This document shows, one piece after another, positions 26,032-34,252 of a stretch of DNA of 64,000 nucleotides; positions within the stretch are counted from its first letter, which is position 1; the number at the start of each line of letters is the position of its first letter. The notes beneath the pieces were generated by a model that was not told the DNA's origin, ran no database searches, and saw nothing but the letters and a program-made list of their open reading frames with translations. The position numbers and the translations under genes were made by a program. Origin of the DNA: Flavobacterium daemonense. Lineage in GTDB: Bacteria > Bacteroidota > Bacteroidia > Flavobacteriales > Flavobacteriaceae. The stretch spans positions 149,495-213,494 of the forward strand of contig NZ_VJYD01000009.1 of NCBI RefSeq assembly GCF_007341385.1, given 5' to 3'.

Positions 26032-27303
26032 ATGACAAAAGAACGTTTAACCTCGCTTGATGTATTTAGAGGATTTACTATTTTATTGATGACAATAGTG
26101 AATAATCCAGGAAGCTGGGACTCTATTTATGCACCATTAGAACACGCCGAATGGCACGGCTGTACGCCAACCGATTTAGTATTTCCTTTTTTTGTTTTTA
26201 TAATGGGAACCGCAATACCTTTTGCAATGCCAGTAAAACATTTTGATGGAGCTGTTTTTAATAAAATCTTAGTTCGTTCGTTGCGCATTTTCTGTTTGGG
26301 ATTGTTTTTGAGCGTTTTCAGCAGAATCCATTTATTTGGTTTGGAAGGAATTCCGCTTTTGGCAGTACGATTGGTCATTGCTTTTGCAGTCGCTTATGCC
26401 CTTTTGGGAAACTTTTCAATGAAAATCAAAACCATTCTTGCAGTCGGAATATTTTTAATACTTATTTCATTAGCATTTAGTGGTTTGGAACATTTTGAAG
26501 ATACTAGAATACCAGGAGTTTTACAGCGAATTGCCATTGTCTATTTCTTTAGTTCCATTTTATATCTAAAAACAAATTTAAAAACACAGCTTGTTGTTCT
26601 AGCCACACTTTTAATTGGATATTGGATTTTAATGGCTTTTGTTCCCGTTCCCGGATTTGGTCCTGCCAATTTTGATAAAGGCACTAATCTTGCCGCTTGG
26701 TTAGATAATACACTTTTAAACGGACATTTATGGATCGCTTCTAAAACTTGGGATCCAGAAGGAATTTTGAGTACATTGCCAGCCATTGGAACCGGAATTC
26801 TCGGAATGTATATTGGGCAATTATTAAACCTTCAAATATGCAAAACCGAAATTATAAAAAAGACAGCAATCACTGGAGCTGCTTTAGTAATAGCCGGTTT
26901 GTTTTGGAACATCATTTTCCCAATAAACAAATCCCTTTGGACAAGTTCATATGTTTTATACACTGCCGGAATTGCAACAATATGCTTGACAATTCTATAT
27001 TATATAATCGACGTTCAAGGTTATAAAAAATGGACGAAATTCTTTTTAATTTGGGGAGTTAACCCAATGATTGTATTTTTCTTTTCGGGTGTAATTCCAA
27101 GAGTTCTAACCGCCATAAAAGTTCAAAATCCGGAAATTGGAGGCGAAGAAATCAGTCTTCAAACTGCTATTTACAAACATGGAATTGCGCCATTGTTTGA
27201 AAATCCGCTGAATTCGTCATTGGCTTTTGCCTTGGCTTATGCGGCTTTCTGGTCGATCATTCTTTGGATTTTCTACAAAAAGAAATTGATTTTTAAAGTT
27301 TAG
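26032..27303 (+). CDS. NagX-family (COG4299/DUF5009) multi-pass membrane protein
   Basis: 423 residues, about 10-11 hydrophobic helices. The N-terminal RLTSLDVFRGFTILLMTIVN, then HAEWHGCTPTDLVFPFFVFIMG, and RIPGVLQRIAIVYF are hallmarks of the heparan-alpha-glucosaminide N-acetyltransferase-like / NagX family. Bacterial members are repeatedly found in GlcNAc and MurNAc loci and have been proposed as inner-membrane amino-sugar transporters or acyltransferases. As the last gene of the rightward arm it is either a second importer or an enzyme that acetylates amino sugars at the membrane. The sequence alone does not decide between these. Confidence 0.85.
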   Translation: MTKERLTSLDVFRGFTILLMTIVNNPGSWDSIYAPLEHAEWHGCTPTDLVFPFFVFIMGTAIPFAMPVKHFDGAVFNKILVRSLRIFCLGLFLSVFSRIHLFGLEGIPLLAVRLVIAFAVAYALLGNFSMKIKTILAVGIFLILISLAFSGLEHFEDTRIPGVLQRIAIVYFFSSILYLKTNLKTQLVVLATLLIGYWILMAFVPVPGFGPANFDKGTNLAAWLDNTLLNGHLWIASKTWDPEGILSTLPAIGTGILGMYIGQLLNLQICKTEIIKKTAITGAALVIAGLFWNIIFPINKSLWTSSYVLYTAGIATICLTILYYIIDVQGYKKWTKFFLIWGVNPMIVFFFSGVIPRVLTAIKVQNPEIGGEEISLQTAIYKHGIAPLFENPLNSSLAFALAYAAFWSIILWIFYKKKLIFKV

Positions 27304-27314
27304 TTTTACTATTT

Positions 27315-27432
27315 TTTTGCCACGACCCGAGCGATAGCGAACTGGCGAAGCAATTCACTAATTTTCACGAATATTTATTTTGTTAGTTATTAAAATAAAT
27401 TCGTGGAAGTTTGTGAAATTCGTGGCTGTTTT
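27315..27432. repeat. Inverted repeat of the CACGAATT family with an interrupted arm
   Basis: Right arm ATTCGTGG...GAAATTCGTGGC (27398-27424) faces left arm GCCACGA ... ATTCACTAATTTTCACGAAT. The left arm is split after GCCACGA by about 27 bases (CCCGAGCGATAGCGAACTGG...). The element follows the last gene of the amino-sugar cluster and may double as its terminator. Confidence 0.65.
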
Positions 27433-27580
27433 TTTTTAAATACCTTTTATAGAGACAGTATTAAACACTATAAAATATTCTGAGTGAACCAGATTTTCAA
27501 ATTGTGAATATCTATTTGAGAATTTACACTTTATTTTATCGGTAAAATCTATCTTTGGCATCCTTAAAAATTACAAGAAA

Positions 27581-28132
27581 ATGAGCGCAACTTGGTACGA
27601 ATGCAAAGTAAAATATAGAAAAACTGACGAAACAGGTGGACAAAAGGTATTGACTGAACCTTATTTAGTCGATGCCTTGTCTTATACAGAAGCTGAAAAA
27701 AGAATGACGGAAGAAATGGCCACTCTTACTAGTGAAGAATTCAAAATCACGGCTATCAAAGTGGCAAATTATGCCGAAATTCATCCTTTTGAAAACGCAG
27801 ACAGATGGTTTAAATCTAAAATCACTTTAATTGCTTATGATGAAGAAAGCGGAAAAGAAAGAAAAACAAGCATGTATATGCTGGTTCAGGCAAATGATGT
27901 TCGCGAAGCTTTTGACAACACACTTCACGTAATGCAAAATACAATGGGCGAATATTCTATTCCGGCTATTTCTGAAACAGCAATTATGGATGTTTTCCCT
28001 TATTTCAGTGGTGAAGAAGGCGAAACAGAAATGTTGGAAAGATTCAATACGCTTAAAGCTTCTAAACCAGTAGCTGCCGAAGTTCAAGATACAATGGAAT
28101 TTGATGCTGCTTATTTAGAAGAAAGTCTTTAA
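27581..28132 (+). CDS. DUF4494 domain protein
   Basis: 183 residues, soluble, no signal peptide. The N-terminus MSATWYECKVKYRKTDETG and the following VDALSYTEAEKRMTEEM are typical of DUF4494, a Bacteroidota-specific family of unknown function. A TATCTTTG -7 box lies at 27550-27557. It ends at a terminator shared with the convergent secreted protein gene. It is a single-gene unit; no function can be read from context. Confidence 0.82.
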   Translation: MSATWYECKVKYRKTDETGGQKVLTEPYLVDALSYTEAEKRMTEEMATLTSEEFKITAIKVANYAEIHPFENADRWFKSKITLIAYDEESGKERKTSMYMLVQANDVREAFDNTLHVMQNTMGEYSIPAISETAIMDVFPYFSGEEGETEMLERFNTLKASKPVAAEVQDTMEFDAAYLEESL

Positions 28133-28162
28133 ATTCAAGACATTTTTAGATAAAATTGAAAA

Positions 28163-28200
28163 TAAAAAAAGCAAAATAGATTACTATTTTGCTTTTTTTA
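28163..28200. terminator. Bidirectional terminator
   Basis: Stem AAAAAAAGCAAAATAG / TATTTTGCTTTTTTT around a short loop, between convergent genes. Confidence 0.85.
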
Positions 28201-28215
28201 TTTTACACTATTTTT

Positions 28216-28635
28216 TTAGTAAAGCATTTTTGCCAACGGTGTTACCGCCGAAGCTGATTTTGGCAATAAGGCAGTAAGTGCATCAAATTGTGTTGGACTT
28301 ATATTTTTTTTCATTTTGGCTATAAAAGACTCTCTTGTACTAGTCATTTTAGAAGTATAACCTGATTTGTCTGTAGCCATTGAAGGCAAAATATTCTTCT
28401 TTTTATTTAGAGTTTCATTTACCAATGAATTTACAATTGGTTTTTGAGCATCGGTTAATTTCAATTTTGGGGATAAAACGCCCATAACCTGATTCGAGAG
28501 ACTGGCAACATCAAAAGCAGGAACTGCCGCTGTTGACGCCTTGCTCGCCGCTTTTGTAAGATCTCCCATACTTTGTGCATTTGCAAATGAAATCGTCCCT
28601 AAAAGGACAGCCAAAATCAATAATTTCTTTTTCAT
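28216..28635 (-). CDS. Small secreted protein of unknown function
   Basis: 139 residues with a clear signal peptide (MKKKLLILAVLLGTISFANAQ). The mature part is Ala/Ser/Lys-rich and probably helical (VMGVLSPKLKLTDAQKPIVNSLVNETLNKKK). No catalytic motif is seen. It probably resides in the periplasm or outer membrane. Single gene with its own terminator. Confidence 0.75.
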   Translation of the reverse strand: MKKKLLILAVLLGTISFANAQSMGDLTKAASKASTAAVPAFDVASLSNQVMGVLSPKLKLTDAQKPIVNSLVNETLNKKKNILPSMATDKSGYTSKMTSTRESFIAKMKKNISPTQFDALTALLPKSASAVTPLAKMLY

Positions 28636-28995
28636 GGTATTTTCTTTTTAAAGTTATTGCTTGATATTAAAGGTAATAAAAATGTTAATTGAATCGACAT
28701 TTACAAAACATAAATATCTAAATATCTGAACTTTACAGTGTTATTGTCGTTTTTTTATTCAACACATAGTCCCGAAGTCTCGGGATAGATTTATAGTTCC
28801 AGAAAAGAACTTAAAAAGAAACTAGTTTCTTACACATAGCCAACTATGTTTGTTAAAAGCCCCAAACAAGGTATATCAAGAAATATTCTGAATATTCCAA
28901 AATCAAAATAAATCCTATCTTAGCTTTACAATTATGCGTTGATTTAAAACCACTTGCAATACAAAAACCACACAAACCAAGAAACCGAAATCTCC
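28636..28995. other. Intergenic region containing a palindromic repeat
   Basis: Divergent promoters for the secreted protein and the GT39 gene should lie here. The middle is occupied by the repeat at 28755-28858; no gene is seen in the rest. Confidence 0.5.
28755..28858. repeat. Palindromic intergenic repeat, copy B (ACACATAG family)
   Basis: It begins TTCAACACATAG, then TCCCGAAGTCTCGGGA, then TAGATTT, and continues to AACTAGTTTCTTACACATAG and CCAACTATGTTTGTT. It is homologous, in inverse orientation, to 21159-21253. The CCCGAAG/CTCGGG palindrome is flanked by TAG on both sides. Confidence 0.8.
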
Positions 28996-30522
28996 ATGAA
29001 TAAAAAGACACTTATTTTAATTGGATTTATCATTTTAAAATTTGCACTTCAATACATTTTGCTGAGTCCTGAATACGATTTGCAGCGCGATGAATATCTG
29101 CATCTGGATCAGGCACATCATTTGGCTTGGGGGTATTTATCTGTTCCCCCAGTTACTTCCTGGTTTTCGTATATTATTTATATGCTTGGAAATTCCGTTT
29201 TTTGGGTGAAGTTCTTCCCTGCCCTTTTTGGTGCTTTGACAATTGTAGTTGTTTGGAAAACGATCGAAGTTTTAAAAGGAAATTTATTTGCATTGGTTCT
29301 GGCTTCTACTTGTATTTTACTGTCATCACTTTTACGATTAAATACGCTTTTTCAGCCCAACTCTTTAGATGTTTTATGTTGGACAGCTTTTTATTTTGCA
29401 GTTATTCAATATATTAATACCGAGAAAGCGAAATGGTTTTATGCTGGCGCAATAATTTTTGCTTTTGGTTTCCTAAATAAATACAATATTCTTTTTCTCT
29501 TAATCGGACTTTTGCCGGCGCTTTTGCTTTCGAAACAAAGAAAAATACTTGCCGATAAAAATCTTTATTTTGCTTTGATTTTGGGATTAATTTTAATTCT
29601 TCCGAATCTTTTGTGGCAATACAACAATCACTTTCCCATTGTTCATCATATGAAAGAATTGGCCGAAACACAACTCGTAAATGTCGATCGAGCTGGATTT
29701 TTAAAAGAACAGTTATTGTTTTTTCTTGGCGGTTTTATTGTTACTCTTTCTTCGTTTTATGCATTGCTTTTTTACAAGCCTTTTTCCAACTATCGATTCT
29801 TTTTTACGTCGATTGTATTTACACTTTTGATTTTTATTTATTTCAAAGCTAAAGCCTATTATGCAATTGGTTTATATCCTATTTACATGGCATTTGGCGC
29901 TGTTTTTCTAGCCGAAATTTCAAAAACGGGCTGGAAACGTTATTTACAACCTTTGTTGATTTTGATTCCGCTTTTGCTTTTTATTCCGATTTACAATGTC
30001 GCTTTTCCGAATAAAACGCCTGAGGAAATAATTGCAAAACCAGAAAAATATAAAAAACTCGGAATGCTGCGCTGGGAAGACGGAAAAGATCATGAATTGC
30101 CACAAGATTTTGCCGATATGCTGGGATGGAAAGAACTTGCCCGCAAAACAGATTCGGTTTATGCATTATTTCCGAAATCAGAAAACACACTTGTGCTTTG
30201 TGATAATTACGGTCAAGCCGGAGCTATAAATTATTACACTAAAAAAGGAATTCAAGCGGTTTCTTTTAATGCTGATTATGTCAACTGGTTCAATTTGAAT
30301 ATTTATTACACGAATCTAATTCGAATAAAAGAATTTGATCAAAACAATACGGAACTTGCAGAAACAAGTCCGTTTTTTGAAAAAGCGACAATTGGCGGTC
30401 AAATAACAAACAAATATGCGCGCGAATACAAAACCACCATTTTCGTTTTTACCAAAGCCAAAATCAATATCAACAACAGATTAGCCCAGGAAATTAAAGA
30501 AGAAAAAAATTACGACAAGTAA
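28996..30522 (+). CDS. GT39-family (ArnT/PMT-like) membrane glycosyltransferase
   Basis: I chose the ATG at 28996 (MNKKTLILIGFIILKF) because it starts directly at the first membrane helix; an in-frame ATG at 28954 would add 14 polar residues. The protein is 508 residues with about 9-10 hydrophobic helices and a soluble C-terminal tail. The first periplasmic loop has DLQRDEYLHLDQAHHLAWGY, with the acidic pair expected of dolichyl/polyprenyl-phosphate-sugar mannosyltransferase-like enzymes, and WFYAGAIIFAFGFLNKYN is another common segment. It probably moves a sugar from a lipid-phosphate donor to a lipid or protein on the periplasmic side. It is three bases upstream of the DUF4269 gene. Confidence 0.82.
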   Translation: MNKKTLILIGFIILKFALQYILLSPEYDLQRDEYLHLDQAHHLAWGYLSVPPVTSWFSYIIYMLGNSVFWVKFFPALFGALTIVVVWKTIEVLKGNLFALVLASTCILLSSLLRLNTLFQPNSLDVLCWTAFYFAVIQYINTEKAKWFYAGAIIFAFGFLNKYNILFLLIGLLPALLLSKQRKILADKNLYFALILGLILILPNLLWQYNNHFPIVHHMKELAETQLVNVDRAGFLKEQLLFFLGGFIVTLSSFYALLFYKPFSNYRFFFTSIVFTLLIFIYFKAKAYYAIGLYPIYMAFGAVFLAEISKTGWKRYLQPLLILIPLLLFIPIYNVAFPNKTPEEIIAKPEKYKKLGMLRWEDGKDHELPQDFADMLGWKELARKTDSVYALFPKSENTLVLCDNYGQAGAINYYTKKGIQAVSFNADYVNWFNLNIYYTNLIRIKEFDQNNTELAETSPFFEKATIGGQITNKYAREYKTTIFVFTKAKININNRLAQEIKEEKNYDK

Positions 30523-30525
30523 ACA

Positions 30526-31050
30526 ATGATTGATTTCACGACAATTGACTATTTAAAATCAGGAAACGAAAAGCAAATTCTGGCTTATGAAACTTTGACT
30601 AAAAATAAGGTTTTAGAAATTTTATCAGAATTTGATCCAATTCTAGTTGGTACAATTCCGATAAATATTGACATTGAAAATAGCGATCTTGATATTATTT
30701 GTTATTGGCTGAATAAAAATCATTTTGTAGAAAAAATCACTTCTCTTTTTAAAAAAAAACCTGATTTTAAAATCATTGAAACCATTATAAATCAGCAAGA
30801 ATCTGTAATTGCAAGTTTCAAATTAGATGATTTTGAAATTGAAATTTTCGGGCAAGATGTTCCAACTCAAAATCAAAATGGCTATAGACATATGATTATT
30901 GAACATCAAATTCTGGAATCACGAGATGAAATCTTTCGGCAAGAAATCATACAGCTCAAGAAAAACGGCTATAAAACGGAGCCGGCTTTCGCCAAATTAT
31001 TAGGTCTGAAAAACGATCCTTATTCCGAATTACTCGAATATAAAATCTGA
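30526..31050 (+). CDS. DUF4269 nucleotidyltransferase-like protein
   Basis: 174 residues, cytoplasmic. PILVGTIPINIDIENSDLDIICY resembles the G-[ST]-x-DhD core of nucleotidyltransferase-fold proteins, and the overall match is to DUF4269. It begins three bases after the glycosyltransferase stop, so the two are probably cotranscribed. No substrate is known to me. Confidence 0.78.
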   Translation: MIDFTTIDYLKSGNEKQILAYETLTKNKVLEILSEFDPILVGTIPINIDIENSDLDIICYWLNKNHFVEKITSLFKKKPDFKIIETIINQQESVIASFKLDDFEIEIFGQDVPTQNQNGYRHMIIEHQILESRDEIFRQEIIQLKKNGYKTEPAFAKLLGLKNDPYSELLEYKI

Positions 31051-31134
31051 TTTTGAAATAAAAAAATCACAACCAATTAAACACCAAACAGTTAACGTTA
31101 CAATTTCTTAATATAAAAATATTTCACTAATTCC

Positions 31135-31165
31135 TTTGAAAAACTGTATTTAGTGCTTATCTTTG
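31135..31165 (+). promoter_or_regulatory. Promoter of initiator tRNA
   Basis: TTTG at 31135-31138, a 19-base spacer, TATCTTTG at 31158-31165: a perfect Bacteroidota promoter 12 bases before the tRNA. Confidence 0.8.
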
Positions 31166-31177
31166 CACCCGAAACAT

Positions 31178-31250
31178 CGCGGGATAGAGCAGTAGGCAGC
31201 TCGTCGGGCTCATAACCCGAAGGTCACAGGTTCGAGTCCTGTTCCCGCTA
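31178..31250 (+). tRNA. Initiator tRNA-Met (anticodon CAT)
   Basis: 73 bases. The anticodon loop CTCATAA sits on a stem with three consecutive G-C pairs (TCGGG/CCCGA), and the first base C faces T at position 72 without pairing. Both are identity marks of the initiator tRNA. The T arm is ACAGG-TTCGAGT-CCTGT and CCA is not encoded. It has its own promoter and terminator. Confidence 0.96.
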
Positions 31251-31257
31251 CTAAGAC

Positions 31258-31290
31258 AAAAAGCTTCAGAGAAATCTGAAGCTTTTTTGT
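31258..31290 (+). terminator. Terminator after initiator tRNA
   Basis: AAAAGCTTCAGA / TCTGAAGCTTTTTT stem with a GAAA-type loop, nearly identical to the hairpins at 1162 and 2678. Confidence 0.9.
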
Positions 31291-31367
31291 TTTAACTATC
31301 TTTAAAACCTCTCTTTTTCAATACCTTTTTGCGTTAACCGAAAGCAGAGTGCCTTACCAAAATCAAC

Positions 31368-31784
31368 TTAGTCAATAAATTTACCATCCACAACTTTAAT
31401 CAAGCTTACAAGGCATTTCGTGTTTTTATCTTTTGGATTTGGATATGATAGATTTATAATAGTCCCATCAATATGTTCGATTTTATATTCAAAATTTCCC
31501 CAGATTAAAATTGAATCATTTTTAACTATCCATTTTTTTGGAGCATTTGAAGAGTTTTTAATTAAATAATATCCATCTTTTAAATTGAATCCATATTGAT
31601 GAGAAGTTCCATCTTTATCAAATTGAAAATTCACAGAAGTTCCAAAAGTGTTACTACATTCGCTATTAAACTGCCAATAATAGTTTTTAGAAGTGACAAA
31701 AATTTTCTCCTTTGTCTTTTCTTTATTGCATGCAACTAAAAAAGCAAAGAAAAGCATCATAAGCAGTTGGCTGATTTTTATCAT
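31368..31784 (-). CDS. Small lipoprotein of unknown function
   Basis: 138 residues with a lipobox (LLMMLFFAFLVAC, Cys at 19). The mature part is polar with several aromatic residues, reminiscent of lipocalin-like beta proteins (KKWIVKNDSILIWGNFEYKIEHID), but no family is certain. Single gene, next to a large inverted repeat. Confidence 0.7.
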   Translation of the reverse strand: MIKISQLLMMLFFAFLVACNKEKTKEKIFVTSKNYYWQFNSECSNTFGTSVNFQFDKDGTSHQYGFNLKDGYYLIKNSSNAPKKWIVKNDSILIWGNFEYKIEHIDGTIINLSYPNPKDKNTKCLVSLIKVVDGKFID

Positions 31785-32200
31785 CTTTTATTTTTTAATA
31801 ATTAAAAATCTGAAATAGATTTTATAAAAAGTTATACCTCGCTGCGCAAATGTCTCCGACTTTGCGCCATTTTACAAATATGCAATTTAAAACGAAAAAG
31901 CCATAAAGTCTCCGACTTTAAAACTGAATTTCTTAAATGCAATTTATTGAAAAGAAAAAAATCAAAACAGCATTAAAACTGACAATAAAAAGTCAGAGAC
32001 TTTTGAGACTCTTTCATTTTCTAAGAAACAAAAAAAATTGCGCAAAGTCAGAGACATTTGCGCAGCTTCTCAGTTGAACTCTTCACGGTGCGGGAGCTTC
32101 AGAATCCAAAAAATCTCAATTCATAAATTCATTCTTAAATAATAATCCCTATTTTTAACAAGATAATTTTTTCCAAAACTAACTCTTTAACCACCAAAAA
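31785..32200. repeat. Large inverted repeat with GTCTCCGAC / GTCAGAGAC arms
   Basis: Arm 31841-31869 (GCTGCGCAAATGTCTCCGAC...) pairs with 32038-32066 at 27 of 29 bases across about 168 bases. A shorter inner pair (AAAGTCTCCGACTTT at 31906-31920 against AAAAGTCAGAGACTTTT at 31988-32004) is nested inside. No ORF lies in the loop. A GTCTCCGAC-like scrap (TCTCTCTCCGACTTTAA) recurs at 37856-37872. The region is otherwise non-coding. Confidence 0.8.
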
Positions 32201-33544
32201 ATGAAAAAAATCTGTTTCTTATTACTAATTGCAGTTTTGTATTCGTTCACAACTTCTGAAGAAACCATAATTATTTCAGGTAAAATCACGAATACCGAAA
32301 ATGGAATAATTAAAATTAAAGGAGAATTAGTCAATAAAGAAATCAAACTAAAACCAGACGGCAGTTTTTCGGAAAATCTAAAATTAGGTTATGATGGCAT
32401 TTATAAAATTGAAACTGGCAAAAACAGCATCCCTTTATATTTAACCAAAGACTCTAAATTAATAATAGCAGCTGATGACGCGAACTTAGCTCCAACTTTA
32501 AAATTCACAGATAAAGGAAGTATAGAGAATCAATATCTTGCCAAAAAACAGCTTATAACTTTGGTAATTCCAAGCGAAGAACTTTATAAACTTGATGAAA
32601 ATGAATTCTTGAAAAAACTTCAAGAGATAAAAACTTCAGTCAACACGTTGTACCTCAAAACAAAATTCACTGATGCCGATTTCAAAACAAAAGAAGCCAG
32701 AAGTATTCATTATCTAGAACAGAAACATTTGCTTTATTATAAAAACCTCCATAATTTTTATGCTAAGCTAAATGGTTTTGAAGTTTCTAAAATATATCCA
32801 AAACTTGATGAGACAATCGATTTTGATAATGAATCTGAGTTTTTATTTTCAAATGAATATCAAGAACTTGCACTATACAAATTCTATGCAAACATAAACG
32901 GAGACGGCTCTCAACCGGCTAAAGATAGAATGACCGAAATTAAATCTTTAAAAAGCCAGAGCCTAAAAAATCATTTAATCGAAAATTCAACAAACGATGT
33001 TAATATGGAAAATCCTGATTTTGAAAAAACATATCAGGAATACTTATCTATAACAAACGATCCAATTATCAAACAAACACTGACGGCTAATTACAACGCA
33101 ACAAATGCAATACAACCTGGCAATCTGTCTCCAAAATTTGATTATGAAAATCATAAAGGAGGAAAAACCAGTTTAGAAGATTTAAAAGGAAAATATATCT
33201 ACATCGATCTTTGGGCAACTTGGTGTGGCCCTTGTCGCGAACAGTTTCCATTTCTTCAGAAAGTGGAGGAACAGTATAAAGAGAAGAATATTGAATTCGT
33301 TGCTATTTCTTTAGATGCAATAAAAGATCATTCAAAATGGAGCAAGTTTGTTACAGAGAAACAACTAAGCGGAATTCAGTTATTGGCTGATAATGAAATG
33401 AAATCAAAATTCATAAAAGACTATGGCATTTATGAAATCCCAACGTTTATCCTTATTGATCCTAGTGGCAAAATTGTCAATGCACGCGCACCAAAACCAT
33501 CTGATCCTAAACTTATTGATTTGTTGAACAGTTTAAAAATATAA
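32201..33544 (+). CDS. TlpA-like thiol-disulfide oxidoreductase, secreted
   Basis: 447 residues with a signal peptide (about 1-18). The N-terminal part (about 20-120) looks like the DUF4369-type beta domain common in Bacteroidota TlpA proteins (IISGKITNTENGIIKIKGE), followed by a helical middle. The C-terminal thioredoxin fold begins KFDYENHKGGKTSLEDLKGK, with the active site W341-C-G-P-C345 and a cis-Pro YEIPTFILID. It probably acts as a periplasmic disulfide reductase, for example in protein quality control or cytochrome maturation. Single gene with a terminator behind it. Confidence 0.88.
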   Translation: MKKICFLLLIAVLYSFTTSEETIIISGKITNTENGIIKIKGELVNKEIKLKPDGSFSENLKLGYDGIYKIETGKNSIPLYLTKDSKLIIAADDANLAPTLKFTDKGSIENQYLAKKQLITLVIPSEELYKLDENEFLKKLQEIKTSVNTLYLKTKFTDADFKTKEARSIHYLEQKHLLYYKNLHNFYAKLNGFEVSKIYPKLDETIDFDNESEFLFSNEYQELALYKFYANINGDGSQPAKDRMTEIKSLKSQSLKNHLIENSTNDVNMENPDFEKTYQEYLSITNDPIIKQTLTANYNATNAIQPGNLSPKFDYENHKGGKTSLEDLKGKYIYIDLWATWCGPCREQFPFLQKVEEQYKEKNIEFVAISLDAIKDHSKWSKFVTEKQLSGIQLLADNEMKSKFIKDYGIYEIPTFILIDPSGKIVNARAPKPSDPKLIDLLNSLKI

Positions 33545-33565
33545 TTCTGAATTTCTAAAAAACAA

Positions 33566-33610
33566 AAAACTGCGCAGTTTCGAAATTTTTCGGAATTACG
33601 CAGTTTTTTA
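33566..33610. terminator. Bidirectional terminator
   Basis: AAAACTGCG (33566-33574) pairs with CGCAGTTTTT (33599-33608), with an extra inner CGAAA/TTCGG pairing. It lies between convergent genes. Confidence 0.75.
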
Positions 33611-33632
33611 TTTGATCATTTTGAGAGCAGAA

Positions 33633-34229
33633 TTACAACGCTTTTCTAGATTCCAGCAAAAGTTTTGAAGCCGTTTCAAAAACATCATGAATCTCTTTGT
33701 CTTTCTTAAATTCAGTGATTTTGTTTTCGTACAAATATTTCCCCCCTCCGGTTAAAACATATATTTTCATTTGGTTCTGTTCTGGTGCAGTTCTTTCGGT
33801 TGCAGGTGTAAATGAAGGCAATACTTTTTCAGCTTTTTCTATCAAAGAAATTGAAAGAGAATTAAAAGACTGCGGATTCTTTTCAAATTGCATATCCATA
33901 TCATTTAAAAGAAAGCTGGCCTCACCAGATTTAAAAGCAACAATTGAAGTTTTATTATTATTTAAAGCCCAATCGACAATAACTGCATACACTTCTTTAC
34001 TTTTTGGAAGAGAATCTTTACCATAGATTTCACTTGGCTTTAATTCAAAAGCTTCTGCAGCAGTAATTTTATTTAATGATTTTGGCGTCGCTTTTGGTTC
34101 GGCAACAACCGAAATTTCTGCTGAAGCACCATTTTCTACAACAACAGGAGTATCATTTTGCACTTCATTTTTACAGCCAATTGTCGTTAATAGAATAGAA
34201 ATCAAAAGTAATTTTGAGACATTTTTCAT
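33633..34229 (-). CDS. Lipoprotein of unknown function
   Basis: 198 residues with a lipobox (SILLTTIGC, Cys at 19). After a Pro/Val/Glu-rich linker there is a globular alpha/beta part (VIVDWALNNNKTSIVAFKSGEASFLLND). No family is recognised. It lies 23 bases downstream of the T9SS cargo gene on the same strand, so it may be cotranscribed with it. Confidence 0.7.
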   Translation of the reverse strand: MKNVSKLLLISILLTTIGCKNEVQNDTPVVVENGASAEISVVAEPKATPKSLNKITAAEAFELKPSEIYGKDSLPKSKEVYAVIVDWALNNNKTSIVAFKSGEASFLLNDMDMQFEKNPQSFNSLSISLIEKAEKVLPSFTPATERTAPEQNQMKIYVLTGGGKYLYENKITEFKKDKEIHDVFETASKLLLESRKAL

Positions 34230-34252
34230 TTTGGTCTTGGTTCAATTGGTTG

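Noticed and set aside
31178..31250. Elongator tRNA-Met or tRNA-Ile2 reading
   Set aside because: The unpaired first base and three G-C pairs in the anticodon stem are initiator features.
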